Shown here: positions 16,601 to 24,655 of the stretch, in pieces
Position numbering within the stretch: position 1 is the stretch's first letter
How the letters are laid out: the number at the start of each line of letters is the position of its first letter
From: Candidatus Halobonum tyrrellensis G22
Lineage (GTDB): Archaea; Halobacteriota; Halobacteria; Halobacteriales; Haloferacaceae
DNA: 36,643 nt
Direction: 5' to 3'
Assembly: GCF_000495475.1 (NCBI RefSeq)
Contig: NZ_ASGZ01000036.1
Location: 1 to 36,643 of the forward strand
Notes under the pieces: model-generated
The model's input: only the letters and a program-made list of their open reading frames with translations
The model's database searches: none
Told to the model about the DNA's origin: nothing
Translations under genes and position numbers: made by a program

Positions 16601-18415
16601 GACGAGACGGTCGACGAGGGGACGCTCGACATCGACCTCGCGCCGGGCGAGACCCGGCGCGTCTCGGTGCCGTTCGACGCCCCCGACTCGCCGGCCCCCG
16701 GGACGGAGTACTGGCTGAACGTCCGGTTCGTCGAGCCCGAGTCGACGCCGTACGCCGACGCCGGCCACGTGGTCGCGCGGGACCAACTCGCCGTCCCCTT
16801 CGACGTACCCGACGCCCGGTCGGTCGACCCGGCGAGCCAGCCCGCGCTGTCGACGGCCGAACGGGGGAGCGAACTCGTCGTCGACGGCGAGTGGTTCCAG
16901 TACCGGTTCGACCGCGAGGCGGGGACGCTGTCGTCGCTGCGCTACGGGGGACGGGAGGTGCTCGAACGCGGCCCGCAGTTCAACGCGTGGCGCGCGCCGA
17001 TCATGAACGAGGTGCAGGCGTGGGGTAGCGAGCAGGCGTCGAGTTGGCGTGCGGCCGGGCTGGACGACCTGACCCACCAGGTCGACTCGGTGTCGGTCTC
17101 CCGACCCGGCGAGTCGGTCGTCCAAGTCGACGTCGAGGGGTTCGCGCAGGGGCGCGGCCCGGAGACGGTGGCGACGACGCCCGACGCCGCCGGCGACGCC
17201 GAGGGGGCGGTGTACGGCGACCCCGAGCGCGTCACCGGCCGGTCGGGGCGGGCGCTCGCGTTCGACGGCGAGGACGACTACGTCGACACGGGCGACGCGG
17301 AGGCGCTGAACTTCGCCGAACCCGGGTTCACCATCGGCGTGACGTTCAAGGGGGTCGACACCGGTGACCACAACCCGTTCGTCAGCCGGGGGGACCACCA
17401 GTACGGGCTGAAGGTCAACGGCGACAACCTCGAACTGTTCGTCTACGCCGACGGCTGGCACACGGTGACGGCGCCGGCCTCGGAGGTTCCGAACCCGGAC
17501 GCGTGGCACACGCTCACGGGCGTCTGTGACGACGACGAACTCCGCCTCTACCTCGACGGCGAACTCCTGTCGACGGCGGCGTACGAGCCGTCGACGGTCA
17601 ACACGACGGAGTACCCGGTTCAGGTGGGGCACAACGCCGAGAACACCACCCGCTTCGCGGAGACGACGGTCGACTCGGTCCGGGTGTACGAGCGCGCGCT
17701 GTCGACCGACGAGGTGGCGAGCGGCTTCGACACCCCGCCCGAGAGCGCCGTGCTGTGGTACGAGTTCGACGAGTTCGGCGAGCGGCAGTCGTCCGACCGC
17801 GGGGCGGGGTTCGAGACGTCGTACCGCTACCGCGTGTACGGGGTCGGCGACGTGACCGTCGACGTCGACGTCACCCCCAACGAGGTGTTGCGGAGCGTCG
17901 TCACGGACTACCTCCCCAAGATGGGGCTCCGGATGGAACTGCCCGACTCGTTCTCCGAGTTCGAGTGGTACGGCCGCGGGCCGATAGAGACGTACCCCGA
18001 CCGGAAGTGGGGCGCGGACGTCGGCCGCTACGAGGGGTCGGTCGACGACCAGTACGTCCCCTACCTGCCGCCGACGGACAACGGCAACAAGGCCGACACC
18101 CGGTGGGCGACCCTGTCCGACGGCGACGTCGCCCTCCTCGGGGCGGCGACCGACGGGGCGACGAACGTCGCCCTCGAACAGTGGGCCAACCTCGCCGACG
18201 CCGACCACCAGCACGAACTCGAACCGCGGGGGACGGTCGGGTTCGACCTCGACCACCTCGTGTCGGGCGTCGGCGGCACGCCGACGGAACCGTACGACGA
18301 GTATCAGGTCCAGCCCGAACCCGCGTCGTTCGCGTTCCACCTCCGGCCGTTCATGGTCGGCCGACTCGACCCGATGGACGTCGCCAACCGGCGGTTCCCG
18401 GTGGGCGAGGAGTAG
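13622..18415 (+). CDS. Tat-exported GH2 beta-galactosidase-like enzyme with two internal LamG domains
   Basis: 1597 aa. A Tat signal (STRRTFLKTTG, Arg25-Arg26, cleavage near AAAA-Q49) exports it folded. LacZ-type order follows: sugar-binding domain (LNGEWAFDFY, VPSVWQTEGYDQYIYTN), Ig-like domain, TIM barrel with acid/base Glu558 (STGNEAGTG) and nucleophile Glu655 (GEYNHAMGNS), FVWDWVNQ, and a C-terminal beta-sandwich (FEWYGRGPIETYPDR). Two LamG-like jellyrolls are inserted inside the host: about residues 685-896, between the nucleophile and FVWDWV, and about 1179-1396, inside the C-terminal sandwich. Each has a WHTL...YLDG strand pair and RALS(A/T)DEV. Without them the length is close to LacZ. 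It probably hydrolyses extracellular beta-galactosides; exact sugar unknown. ATG 13622 is chosen over GTG 13574 because it places the twin Arg normally. Confidence 0.9.
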   Translation: MSDNYPRDERDRRPSVDGTATDSTRRTFLKTTGLAALLAGASPGAAAAQSSEPAGPSAPATASGGPGRIENLGAYIENPRMFEQNREPTHAAAAVPYASVEQARASDERFASFEDRFAGSEYFLSLNGEWAFDFYETPAERPAEYGGDADWDAIDVPSVWQTEGYDQYIYTNNSITWEEYDPPLEGQLDPRAEDGVDVPDTNPTGTYRRSFTVPDGWEGREVFLHFEAVKQAFFVWVDGEYVGFQQGSMTPGEFDVTDHVTAGEDHEVTVQAYRFSDGEALETIDMFRFSGIFRSAYLFATPTVHVRDFYVRTDLDDDYEDGRVRVDAELANYTGETQGMYTVEALLYGPDDPSGPSAEGVDGGGGPVTTLSAFTTVGHDGETVTMEGEVDAPANWSAEHPNLYTVVLRLQPSIGDETEALLDKVGFRSFETTRGEPGAHVVVNGEPVEIRGVNRHETDPDGGRTVPVEMMRTDFERMKQFNVNAVRTSHYPNDPTFLRLADEYGIYVQDEVNVETHWWQQLLASTEEYHEQAVARFRRMLLRDRNHASLFSWSTGNEAGTGAEHLEMAALAMDSDETLPADTSDVTGVGPVESYDGPVYGEAPDRIMYHQPNGGGWDVEYSDMLGPRYPDLDTLLSVADGSYIGDGLRPVVMGEYNHAMGNSLGLVHRMWDGHIQPPVRRARDQSDGDGADGVLVGSPTVGVGQEGGAVTLGPGDYIDVDADDVGVSLPDFTLAVSFSGALSGAARTLVSLAGFTLSVDRGRVELSVDGSGATETADLPSAAADADAESTGSDGWHTLALVGSADGLRVYLDGDRLLSVGAAPDRAVDADESVRFGGERAADANGDGDGAAGPSVTVDGAWAFDRALSADEVGSVADAEEPVVAYTFDGLLRDESTNGGFVWDWVNQDLNRTTTVDGETVDYQFYDEDPFCLNGLVWSDREAQPELWQLKHSHQPVKVAPTRALADGEVYVTNHYHFTPLDAVEGRWELVADDETVDEGTLDIDLAPGETRRVSVPFDAPDSPAPGTEYWLNVRFVEPESTPYADAGHVVARDQLAVPFDVPDARSVDPASQPALSTAERGSELVVDGEWFQYRFDREAGTLSSLRYGGREVLERGPQFNAWRAPIMNEVQAWGSEQASSWRAAGLDDLTHQVDSVSVSRPGESVVQVDVEGFAQGRGPETVATTPDAAGDAEGAVYGDPERVTGRSGRALAFDGEDDYVDTGDAEALNFAEPGFTIGVTFKGVDTGDHNPFVSRGDHQYGLKVNGDNLELFVYADGWHTVTAPASEVPNPDAWHTLTGVCDDDELRLYLDGELLSTAAYEPSTVNTTEYPVQVGHNAENTTRFAETTVDSVRVYERALSTDEVASGFDTPPESAVLWYEFDEFGERQSSDRGAGFETSYRYRVYGVGDVTVDVDVTPNEVLRSVVTDYLPKMGLRMELPDSFSEFEWYGRGPIETYPDRKWGADVGRYEGSVDDQYVPYLPPTDNGNKADTRWATLSDGDVALLGAATDGATNVALEQWANLADADHQHELEPRGTVGFDLDHLVSGVGGTPTEPYDEYQVQPEPASFAFHLRPFMVGRLDPMDVANRRFPVGEE

Positions 18416-18437
18416 CGACCCGGATCAGGAACGACGA

Positions 18438-18458
18438 CCCGAGCGGCTCGGGTTTTTT
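18438..18458 (+). terminator. Hairpin plus T-run behind the GH2 gene
   Basis: A perfect 6-bp stem CCCGAG/CTCGGG with loop CGG is followed directly by six T, 23 bases after the GH2 stop. Archaea mainly need the T-run, so this is a convincing terminator between the GH2 gene and convergent topA. Confidence 0.75.
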
Positions 18459-18529
18459 CGATGTCGAGCGGCCGACGAGCGGTCCCGCGAGCGAGGCGGG
18501 TAGCCGAGGCGGAACCGCTACGTCGAGTT

Positions 18530-18649
18530 CCGCGAGCGAGGCCGGAGGCCGAGCGAGCGGCCCTTTTTGATCCACATTTTTCGAGGAGGGTGCCCGCAGC
18601 GAGCGACCGAAGGGAGCGAGCGAGGGCACCCGACGAGGAAAAAGGTGGG
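18530..18649 (+). repeat. Hairpin repeat, copy d
   Basis: Fourth copy, in the same orientation, between the convergent GH2 and topA genes; it ends 2 bases from the topA stop. The inner arms GGGTGCCC and GGGCACCC are a perfect 8-bp pair, and the loop is longer than in copies b and c (GCGACCGAAGGGAGCGAGCG). The outer T-run and A-run arms are retained although each run is shorter, which points to pressure on pairing. Confidence 0.75.
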
Positions 18650-18651
18650 TG

Positions 18652-21255
18652 TTAGTCCGCCTTCGCCTGCCAGTCGCGCACCGTATCGGGTCCGACCCCG
18701 TCGACCTGTCCGGCGAGGTCGTCGGGTTCTGCCTCCTTGAGCGACGCGCGGTCGTCGATGCCCGCGCCCTTCAGCTTCTCCGCCGTCTTCTCGCCGATGC
18801 CGTCGATGGTCTCCAGTTCGGAGCCGGCCTGCCGGGCCTGGTACTCGCGGTAGTTGCAGATGGGACAGCCGAGTTCCCACGGCTCGTCGTCGCCCTCGTC
18901 GTCCTCGTCGCCCGTGTGGACCACCAGGTGCGGGAGGTCGTGCTCCTCGCAGGTCTCGTCGGTGACCTCTATCTCGCCGCGCCGCGGCAGCGGTAGCGAG
19001 TAGTCGCAGTCGGGGTAGCGCGTACACCCCACGAGGCGGGCGCCCGAGCGGAGCCGCTTGATCGCCAACTCGCCGCCCTCGGCTTCGACGGCTTCGCCGT
19101 CTCCGTCCGCGGCGCTCCGCGCCGCGCTCTCCCCGCACTCGGGACAGTCGCCGATCACCACGTCCGCCTCGTCGTCGGCCTCGTCGGCCTTACACTGCGG
19201 ACAGCCGTGGACGAACGTCTTCCGGCCCGCGAGCATCTTGACGTGGTGGAGGCCGTGCTCCTCGCACTCCTCCTCCAGCAGTAGCGGCTTGCCGGTCGAG
19301 GGGAGCGGCAGGGTGTACTCGCAGTCGGGGTAGCCGTCACAGCCCACGAAGTACGAGCCGTGCCGCGACTTCCGCACGAGCAGGTCCTCGCCGCACTCCG
19401 GGCACGGGCCGAGCCGTTTGTCGGCCTTGAGCGACTCCTGGAGCATGTCGCCCACCTCCTCGCGCGACTCGGTCAGCCCCTCGAAGACGGAGACGAGTAT
19501 CTCGCGGGACTCGTCGGCCACCTCCTCGAGGTCCTTCTCGCCGCGGGCGATGGCCTGCATGTCCGCCTCCAGTTGGGCGGTCATCTCGTCGCTGACGATC
19601 CGGTCGGCGAACCGCTCGCTCGCCTCGACCACCCCTTCCGCCAACTTGGTCGGCCGCGGCGGGTCGCTCTCGATGTACCCCCGGTCGTACAGCTTCTGGA
19701 TCACGTCGTGTCTCGTCGCCTTCGTCCCGATACCCATCTCCTCCATCGTCTCGATCAGCCGCGACTGGCCGTAGCGCCGCGGGGGCTGGGTCTGCTTCGC
19801 CTCGAAGGCGGTGTCGACGACGGAGAGCACCTCCCCCTCGCTCACGTCGGGGACGTAGCTCTCGTTCGTCGAGAGGTACGGGTAGACGGCGTGGTACCCC
19901 TCCTCGACCAGCCGCTTGCCGTTCGACTTCAGCGTGAGCGGGCCGTCGTCCGGCCCGGCGCCGTCGGCGGCCACCTCGCTGACGACCCGGAGGTGCTCCC
20001 ACTGGGCGTCGGGCGCGACCGTCGCGTAGAAGCGCCGCACCACGAGTTCGTACACCTCCCGCTCGTCGTCGTCGAGGTCCGACGCCGACGGCAGTTCGCC
20101 GGTCGGGTGGATCGGCGGGTGGTCGGTCGTCTCCTCGTCGCCCTCGGTGGGCGTCAGGTCGTCGAGTTCGAGGAGGGTTTCGGCGTCGTCGCCGAACCGC
20201 GAGTCCGCCGCGAGCTCCTCGAGCAACTCCCGTTCCTCCAGGTCCTCGGGGTAGACGGTGTTGTCGGTCCGCGGGTAGGTGATGTACCCCGCGGTGTAGA
20301 GGTCCTCGGCCATGCTCATCGCGCGCTGTGCGGAGTAGCCCAGCGACGAGGCCGCGCGGATGAACTGCGTCGTGTTGAACGGCGCGGGCGGCTGGTCGGT
20401 CCGCGAGCGGCGGCGGACCGACGAGACGGTGGCCGACGACGCCTCCCGGAGCACGTCGTACACCGCCTCGGCGGTCGCCTCCGCCCAGACGCGTTCGGCC
20501 TCGGTGCCGTCGTCATCCTCGTAGAAGAACTGCGCCTCGAACGCGTCGTCGTCGGCCGCCTCGCCGTCCGCGTCGTCGGCCTTCAGCAGGTCCGCGAACA
20601 GTTCCCAGTACTCCTCGGGGTCGAACGCCTGGATCTCGCGTTCGCGGTCGACGATCAGCTTGAGCGTCGGTCCCTGCACCCGGCCGACGGAGATGAAGTC
20701 GTCGCCCAACTGCCGCGCCGAAAGCGAGAGGAACCGCGTGAGCGCCGCCCCCCACACGAGGTCGATGATCTGACGCGCCTCCCCCGCCGCCGCCAGGTCG
20801 AAGTCGATATCGTCGGGGTCGTCGAACGCCTCGGTCACCTCCCGTTCGGTGATCGACGAGAACCGCACCCGGTCGACGGGCACGTCCTCGTTGGCCTCCC
20901 GCACCAGTTCGTACGCCTCCTTGCCGATCAGCTCCCCCTCGCGGTCGTAGTCGGTGGCGACGACCACCCGGTCGGCCTCGCGCGCGAGCAGCCGGAGCGC
21001 CCGGACGATGTTCTCCTGGGTGGGCCGCTTTTGGACCGGCGCGTCGATGAGTTCGACCGGCTCCACGTCGCGCCAGTCGTCGTACTCCGCGGGGAAGTCG
21101 ACGCCGACGACGTGCCCGGAGAGCCCGATACAGCGAGTTCCCCCCCACCGGTAGACGTTGACTCCGGCCCGGCGTTCGGAGTCGTACGACCCCCCCGAGA
21201 GGATGTCGGAGATACGCCGCGCGGCGTTGTCCTTCTCCGTGATGATGAGGTCCAT
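18652..21255 (-). CDS. topA: DNA topoisomerase I (type IA)
   Basis: 867 aa from the ATG at 21255. It relaxes negative supercoils by single-strand passage. The Toprim domain starts at LIITEKDNAARRIS and carries DYDREGE (about 102-108); the active-site Tyr is residue 327 in GYITYPRTDN. After the core come Cys-rich zinc ribbons (CPECGEDLLVRKSRHGSYFVGC; CPQCKADE; CPECGESAA; CTRYPDCDYSLPLPR; CPICNYREYQ), then a helix-hairpin-helix tail (IDGIGEKTAEKLKGAG and VDGVGPDTVRDW). The upstream in-frame start at 21285 is rejected because it lies on the TATA-like box at 21285-21291. Repeat copy d lies directly behind the stop. Confidence 0.96.
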   Translation of the reverse strand: MDLIITEKDNAARRISDILSGGSYDSERRAGVNVYRWGGTRCIGLSGHVVGVDFPAEYDDWRDVEPVELIDAPVQKRPTQENIVRALRLLAREADRVVVATDYDREGELIGKEAYELVREANEDVPVDRVRFSSITEREVTEAFDDPDDIDFDLAAAGEARQIIDLVWGAALTRFLSLSARQLGDDFISVGRVQGPTLKLIVDREREIQAFDPEEYWELFADLLKADDADGEAADDDAFEAQFFYEDDDGTEAERVWAEATAEAVYDVLREASSATVSSVRRRSRTDQPPAPFNTTQFIRAASSLGYSAQRAMSMAEDLYTAGYITYPRTDNTVYPEDLEERELLEELAADSRFGDDAETLLELDDLTPTEGDEETTDHPPIHPTGELPSASDLDDDEREVYELVVRRFYATVAPDAQWEHLRVVSEVAADGAGPDDGPLTLKSNGKRLVEEGYHAVYPYLSTNESYVPDVSEGEVLSVVDTAFEAKQTQPPRRYGQSRLIETMEEMGIGTKATRHDVIQKLYDRGYIESDPPRPTKLAEGVVEASERFADRIVSDEMTAQLEADMQAIARGEKDLEEVADESREILVSVFEGLTESREEVGDMLQESLKADKRLGPCPECGEDLLVRKSRHGSYFVGCDGYPDCEYTLPLPSTGKPLLLEEECEEHGLHHVKMLAGRKTFVHGCPQCKADEADDEADVVIGDCPECGESAARSAADGDGEAVEAEGGELAIKRLRSGARLVGCTRYPDCDYSLPLPRRGEIEVTDETCEEHDLPHLVVHTGDEDDEGDDEPWELGCPICNYREYQARQAGSELETIDGIGEKTAEKLKGAGIDDRASLKEAEPDDLAGQVDGVGPDTVRDWQAKAD

Positions 21256-21284
21256 TCGTCGGCGGGTGGTAGGTCGATACCCCA

Positions 21285-21291
21285 TCTAAAG
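21285..21291 (-). promoter_or_regulatory. TATA-like box for topA
   Basis: CTTTAGA on the minus strand, 30-36 nt before the ATG at 21255. It would overlap the alternative start at 21285, so it supports the shorter protein beginning MDLIITEKDN. Confidence 0.5.
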
Positions 21292-21430
21292 GTTTCGCGG
21301 TCTCCCGCGGTTCGGAGCGCCGGGAGGGCCGCCCGACCGGCCGGCGAACCGGGGTTCGGCTCCCGACCGCACCCGACCGCTCCCGACGGATACGGACCGG
21401 TAGGGAGTTAATTCCATCCCGATCCGAACG

Positions 21431-21436
21431 ATTAAT
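21431..21436 (+). promoter_or_regulatory. TATA-like box for the nuclease-fusion gene
   Basis: ATTAAT, 26-31 nt before the GTG at 21462; a second AT-rich stretch (AGTTAATTCC) is 20 bases further up. The spacing supports GTG 21462 as the start. Confidence 0.5.
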
Positions 21437-21461
21437 CGACTCCGGTCGCGAGCGGGCGACC

Positions 21462-23117
21462 GTGCCCGATCCGACCACGGCCGCGGTGACCGACGTCGTC
21501 GACGGCGACACCCTCGACGTGGAGTTCCCCGACGGGGAGACCGGGACGGTGCGCGTGCTCGGCATCGACACGCCCGAGACGACAGACAACGTCGAGGCCG
21601 AACGCCGCAGGGAGTGGGAGGGGATCGAGTCGATAGACTACCTCGGGCGGTGGGGAAGCCGCGCAAGCGAGTTCGCCCGCGAGCGCCTCGCTGGCGCGAC
21701 GGTCGAACTCGTCGAGGACCCCAACGAACCCTCGCGCGACCAGTTCGACCGCCTGCTCCGGTACGTCCGCTACGACCCCGACGGGTCGGACGACTCCGGG
21801 CCACCGGGCGACGGGGACGACGCCGACGGCTCCGGGGGGTCGGACGGCCCTTCGGAGGCTCGCGACACGGTGTACAACCGCCTCGCGGTCGCGGAGGGGT
21901 TCGCCCGGGTGTACGGCTCGGGGTTCGCCAGACACGACGAGTACCGCGCCGTCGAGGAGACCGCCCGCGATGAGAGCCGGGGGCTGTGGGCGCGGAGCGA
22001 CCTGCCCGCGACGCCCGAGATACGCGACCGGCCGGTCGAGCGCGCGTTCGTCCCCGACCCCGCCACGGTCCGCACCGCCTCGGGGACGCTCGCGGACGGC
22101 CGTGCCCCGGTGTTCGCCGGCGAGGGGGCGACCCAGACGCTCGCCGGCGACGGCGTCGAGTACGACGGCCGCCTGCCGCTGGTCGGCGTCGACGACGACG
22201 CGCGGGTGGCGGTCGTCGGCGGGCCGATGGTCGACGAGTGGTACGAGCAGGCGGAGGGGTTCCCGACCGACACCAGCGGCTTCGGCAACTTCCCGCTGTT
22301 CACCAACCTGCTGGCGAGCCTGAGCGACCGCGGGGGACAACTGCTGGTCGACGGCGGTCACGGCCAGTTCGACGCCGACTACGCGCTCTCCTCGGAGGAC
22401 ATGGCGTACTACCTCCGCTATCTGGAGGGGCAGGATATCGGTCACCGGCAGGTCAACACCCTCGCCGACGGGATGCCCGACGGCCGCGCGCTGGTCGTCA
22501 CGGCGCCCGCGGCGGCGTACACCGACGCGGAACTCGCGGCGGTCGAGTCGTTCCGCGACGCGGGCGGGGCAGTGCTGTTGGTGGGGCACGCCGCCGACGG
22601 GATGCCCGCCGACGCCCGCGAGAACCTCGACGCGGTGGCGGCGGCGCTCGGCTCCGACCTCCGCTTGAACGGCGACGCGGTCACCGACGAGGGGAGCGCG
22701 CTGAACGGCGACCCCGCGATCCCGGTGACCTCGGCGTTCGACGACTCGTTCGACCTGTTCGGCGCGTTCACGCCCGAGCGGCCGGCCGGGCCGCCCCTGT
22801 CGGTCGTCCGGGTGGAGTCGGGCGCCGACGCGGGGGAGCCGACGAGCGAGCGGGTGGTCGTCGAGAACGCCGGCGACGGACCGCTCGACGTGAGCGGCTG
22901 GCGAATCGCCGACGCCGCCGGCCACGAGTACCGCTTCCCCGAGGGGCTGACGCTGCCGGCGGGCGCGCGGGCGGCGGTCAACACCGGCAGCGGCGGGACC
23001 GCCGTCGAACTGTACTGGGGGCGGAACTCGCCCGTCTGGAACGACGCGGGCGACACCGTCAGCGTGTACGACGACGGCGGGTCGCTCGTGACCGAGTACG
23101 CGTACGACGGCGAGTGA
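21462..23117 (+). CDS. SNase-like nuclease fused to a GATase-like domain and a lamin-tail domain
   Basis: 551 aa, GTG start. Residues 6-180 are a thermonuclease (SNase/OB-fold) domain: VVDGDTLDV, then VRVLGIDTPE with Arg31, Asp36 and Glu39, and Arg97 in DQFDRLLRYV, matching the staphylococcal Arg35/Asp40/Glu43/Arg87 set. A 25-residue Asp/Gly/Ser loop (about 107-133) interrupts the fold. Residues about 225-415 look like a DUF4350/class I amidotransferase-like fold (VAVVGGPMVDEWY, LLVDGGHGQF, ALVVTAPAAAYTDAEL, GGAVLLVGHA). Residues about 440-548 form a lamin-tail domain (VVVENAGDGPLDVSGWRIADAAGHEYRF). No signal peptide is visible, although lamin-tail proteins are often extracellular. It probably cuts nucleic acids; the middle domain's job is unknown. 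Confidence 0.82.
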   Translation: MPDPTTAAVTDVVDGDTLDVEFPDGETGTVRVLGIDTPETTDNVEAERRREWEGIESIDYLGRWGSRASEFARERLAGATVELVEDPNEPSRDQFDRLLRYVRYDPDGSDDSGPPGDGDDADGSGGSDGPSEARDTVYNRLAVAEGFARVYGSGFARHDEYRAVEETARDESRGLWARSDLPATPEIRDRPVERAFVPDPATVRTASGTLADGRAPVFAGEGATQTLAGDGVEYDGRLPLVGVDDDARVAVVGGPMVDEWYEQAEGFPTDTSGFGNFPLFTNLLASLSDRGGQLLVDGGHGQFDADYALSSEDMAYYLRYLEGQDIGHRQVNTLADGMPDGRALVVTAPAAAYTDAELAAVESFRDAGGAVLLVGHAADGMPADARENLDAVAAALGSDLRLNGDAVTDEGSALNGDPAIPVTSAFDDSFDLFGAFTPERPAGPPLSVVRVESGADAGEPTSERVVVENAGDGPLDVSGWRIADAAGHEYRFPEGLTLPAGARAAVNTGSGGTAVELYWGRNSPVWNDAGDTVSVYDDGGSLVTEYAYDGE

Positions 23118-23208
23118 GCCACCCGCCGAACCGCGCGGCCGACGCCGGCGACTCGCGGGTCGGCCTCGTCGGTCCGCGGCCGCCGCGCGACCGGTCGACC
23201 GGTCCGCG

Positions 23209-24582
23209 CTACTCGAACTCGGGGGCGCGGTCGGCGACCCGTTCGAAGCGCCAGCGGTCGTACAGCAGCGTCACGTCGCCGTCGTCGACCCGGAACTCCA
23301 CGGGTTCGCGGGCGCCCGCCTCGTCGACCGCGACGAACCCGTACGGGTCGTCGGTGGGTTCGAGCGGTCGGCCGTCGCCGCCGAGCGAGCCGCCGGTTTC
23401 GAGCCGGAGGGTGCCGCCGTCGCGGGCGACGACCGCGCGCCTGATCCCGCGGTAGGAGGCGTACTCGCCGGTGAGCCGGTCGAACCGGCGGCGGCGCTCG
23501 AAGAACGGCACGTCGGACGGGTCCTCGCCGACGGCGGCGGCGAACACGCCCTGCCCGAGGTGTGCGAGCGGGTAGTCGGGCGAACTGTTGGCGGCGACGG
23601 CGACGCCCACGCCCTCGGCGGGACAGAAGCCGACGTACGCGCTGGAGACGGCGACCGACCCCGAGTGGCCCACCAGGTCGCGCCCGCACGTCTCGCGGGT
23701 GCGCCAGCCGTAGCCGTACGGGCCGCTCGGCGTCTCGATGCGCCCCTCGTGACAGTCGCGGAGCGCGTCGGCGCTCACGATCTCGGTGCCCTCGAACCGC
23801 CCGCCGTTCAACTGGAGGCGGAGGTAGTCGGCGAGGTGGCGGACCGACGCGATGACGCCGCCCGTCGGGTGGGTGAGTTCGCGCGCCGGGAACGACGCCG
23901 CGACCAGGTCGCCGTCCTCGTGGAGGTACGGCGTCATGTGGTCGTCGTCCATGGCGAACCGCGAGTCGTCGAGCGTCGCCCGGTCCATCCCCAGCGGGTC
24001 GAACACGTGTTCGTCGAGGTACGCCGCGAACGGCTTGCCCGTACACGCCTCGACCACCTCGCCGAGCAGGACGTACCCCGCGTTGCAGTAGGCGAACCGC
24101 TCGCCCGGCGGCGCGACCCGCTGGTCGGCCGCGCCCTCGACGTGCGCGCGGACGTCCGCGGCGCTCGACAGCGCGACCGTGTCGGTCTCGCGGCGGAGGC
24201 GGCGACCGATGAGCGCCTCGCTCGTCCCGAGCGACGGCAGTCCCGACGAGTGGGTGAGGAGGTGGCGCAGCCGGATCGGCTCGTCGTACGCGTCGCCGAG
24301 GTCGATATCCAGATACTCCGTCACGGGGTCGTCGACGGAGAGCATCCCCGCCTCGCCGATCTGCGTGACCGCGAGCGCGGTCATCGATTTGGTGACCGAC
24401 CCGACGCCGTACAGCGTGTCGGGCGTCGCGGGGCGGTTACCCGCCAGGTCGCGCGCGCCGAACCCCTCGGCGTAGACGGGCGCGTCGCCGTCGACCACCG
24501 CGACGCTCACCCCCGGGAGGCGGTCCCGGCGCATCGTCGCCCGCACGAGGTCGGCCACGGCCGCGCGGTTGTCGCCGTTCAT
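23209..24582 (-). CDS. Serine hydrolase, class C beta-lactamase/penicillin-binding family
   Basis: 457 aa. The serine-hydrolase catalytic set is complete: SVTK with Ser62 and Lys65, YCN at 165-167, and HSG at 306-308 in place of KTG. The N-terminus PGVSVAVVDGDAPVYAEGFGARDLAGNRP and HSSGLPSLG (111-119) are also typical. A C-terminal domain (about 355-457) is a predicted beta-barrel of the kind found in Pab87-type archaeal peptidases. No signal peptide is visible, and haloarchaea lack peptidoglycan, so an esterase or D-aminopeptidase role is more likely than beta-lactam hydrolysis. The gene is convergent with the nuclease fusion and alone in its transcript. Confidence 0.88.
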   Translation of the reverse strand: MNGDNRAAVADLVRATMRRDRLPGVSVAVVDGDAPVYAEGFGARDLAGNRPATPDTLYGVGSVTKSMTALAVTQIGEAGMLSVDDPVTEYLDIDLGDAYDEPIRLRHLLTHSSGLPSLGTSEALIGRRLRRETDTVALSSAADVRAHVEGAADQRVAPPGERFAYCNAGYVLLGEVVEACTGKPFAAYLDEHVFDPLGMDRATLDDSRFAMDDDHMTPYLHEDGDLVAASFPARELTHPTGGVIASVRHLADYLRLQLNGGRFEGTEIVSADALRDCHEGRIETPSGPYGYGWRTRETCGRDLVGHSGSVAVSSAYVGFCPAEGVGVAVAANSSPDYPLAHLGQGVFAAAVGEDPSDVPFFERRRRFDRLTGEYASYRGIRRAVVARDGGTLRLETGGSLGGDGRPLEPTDDPYGFVAVDEAGAREPVEFRVDDGDVTLLYDRWRFERVADRAPEFE

Positions 24583-24655
24583 ACTCCGCCGTCGGCCGCC
24601 GCCGGCAAGAAGCCACTCCCCGACGCGCGGGCCGACCGCCGGGGCGGTCGCCGGC

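Noticed and set aside
13538-18340. A 1600-codon open frame on the minus strand opposite the GH2 gene
   Set aside because: Its protein is Arg/Val/Asp-rich with no domain, and it is explained by GC-rich third positions of the plus-strand gene, which has signal peptide, catalytic residues and family motifs.
12391-18649. CRISPR array
   Set aside because: The four repeats are over 100 bases long, unevenly spaced (160 to over 5000 bases apart) and separated by genes; no cas gene is present.
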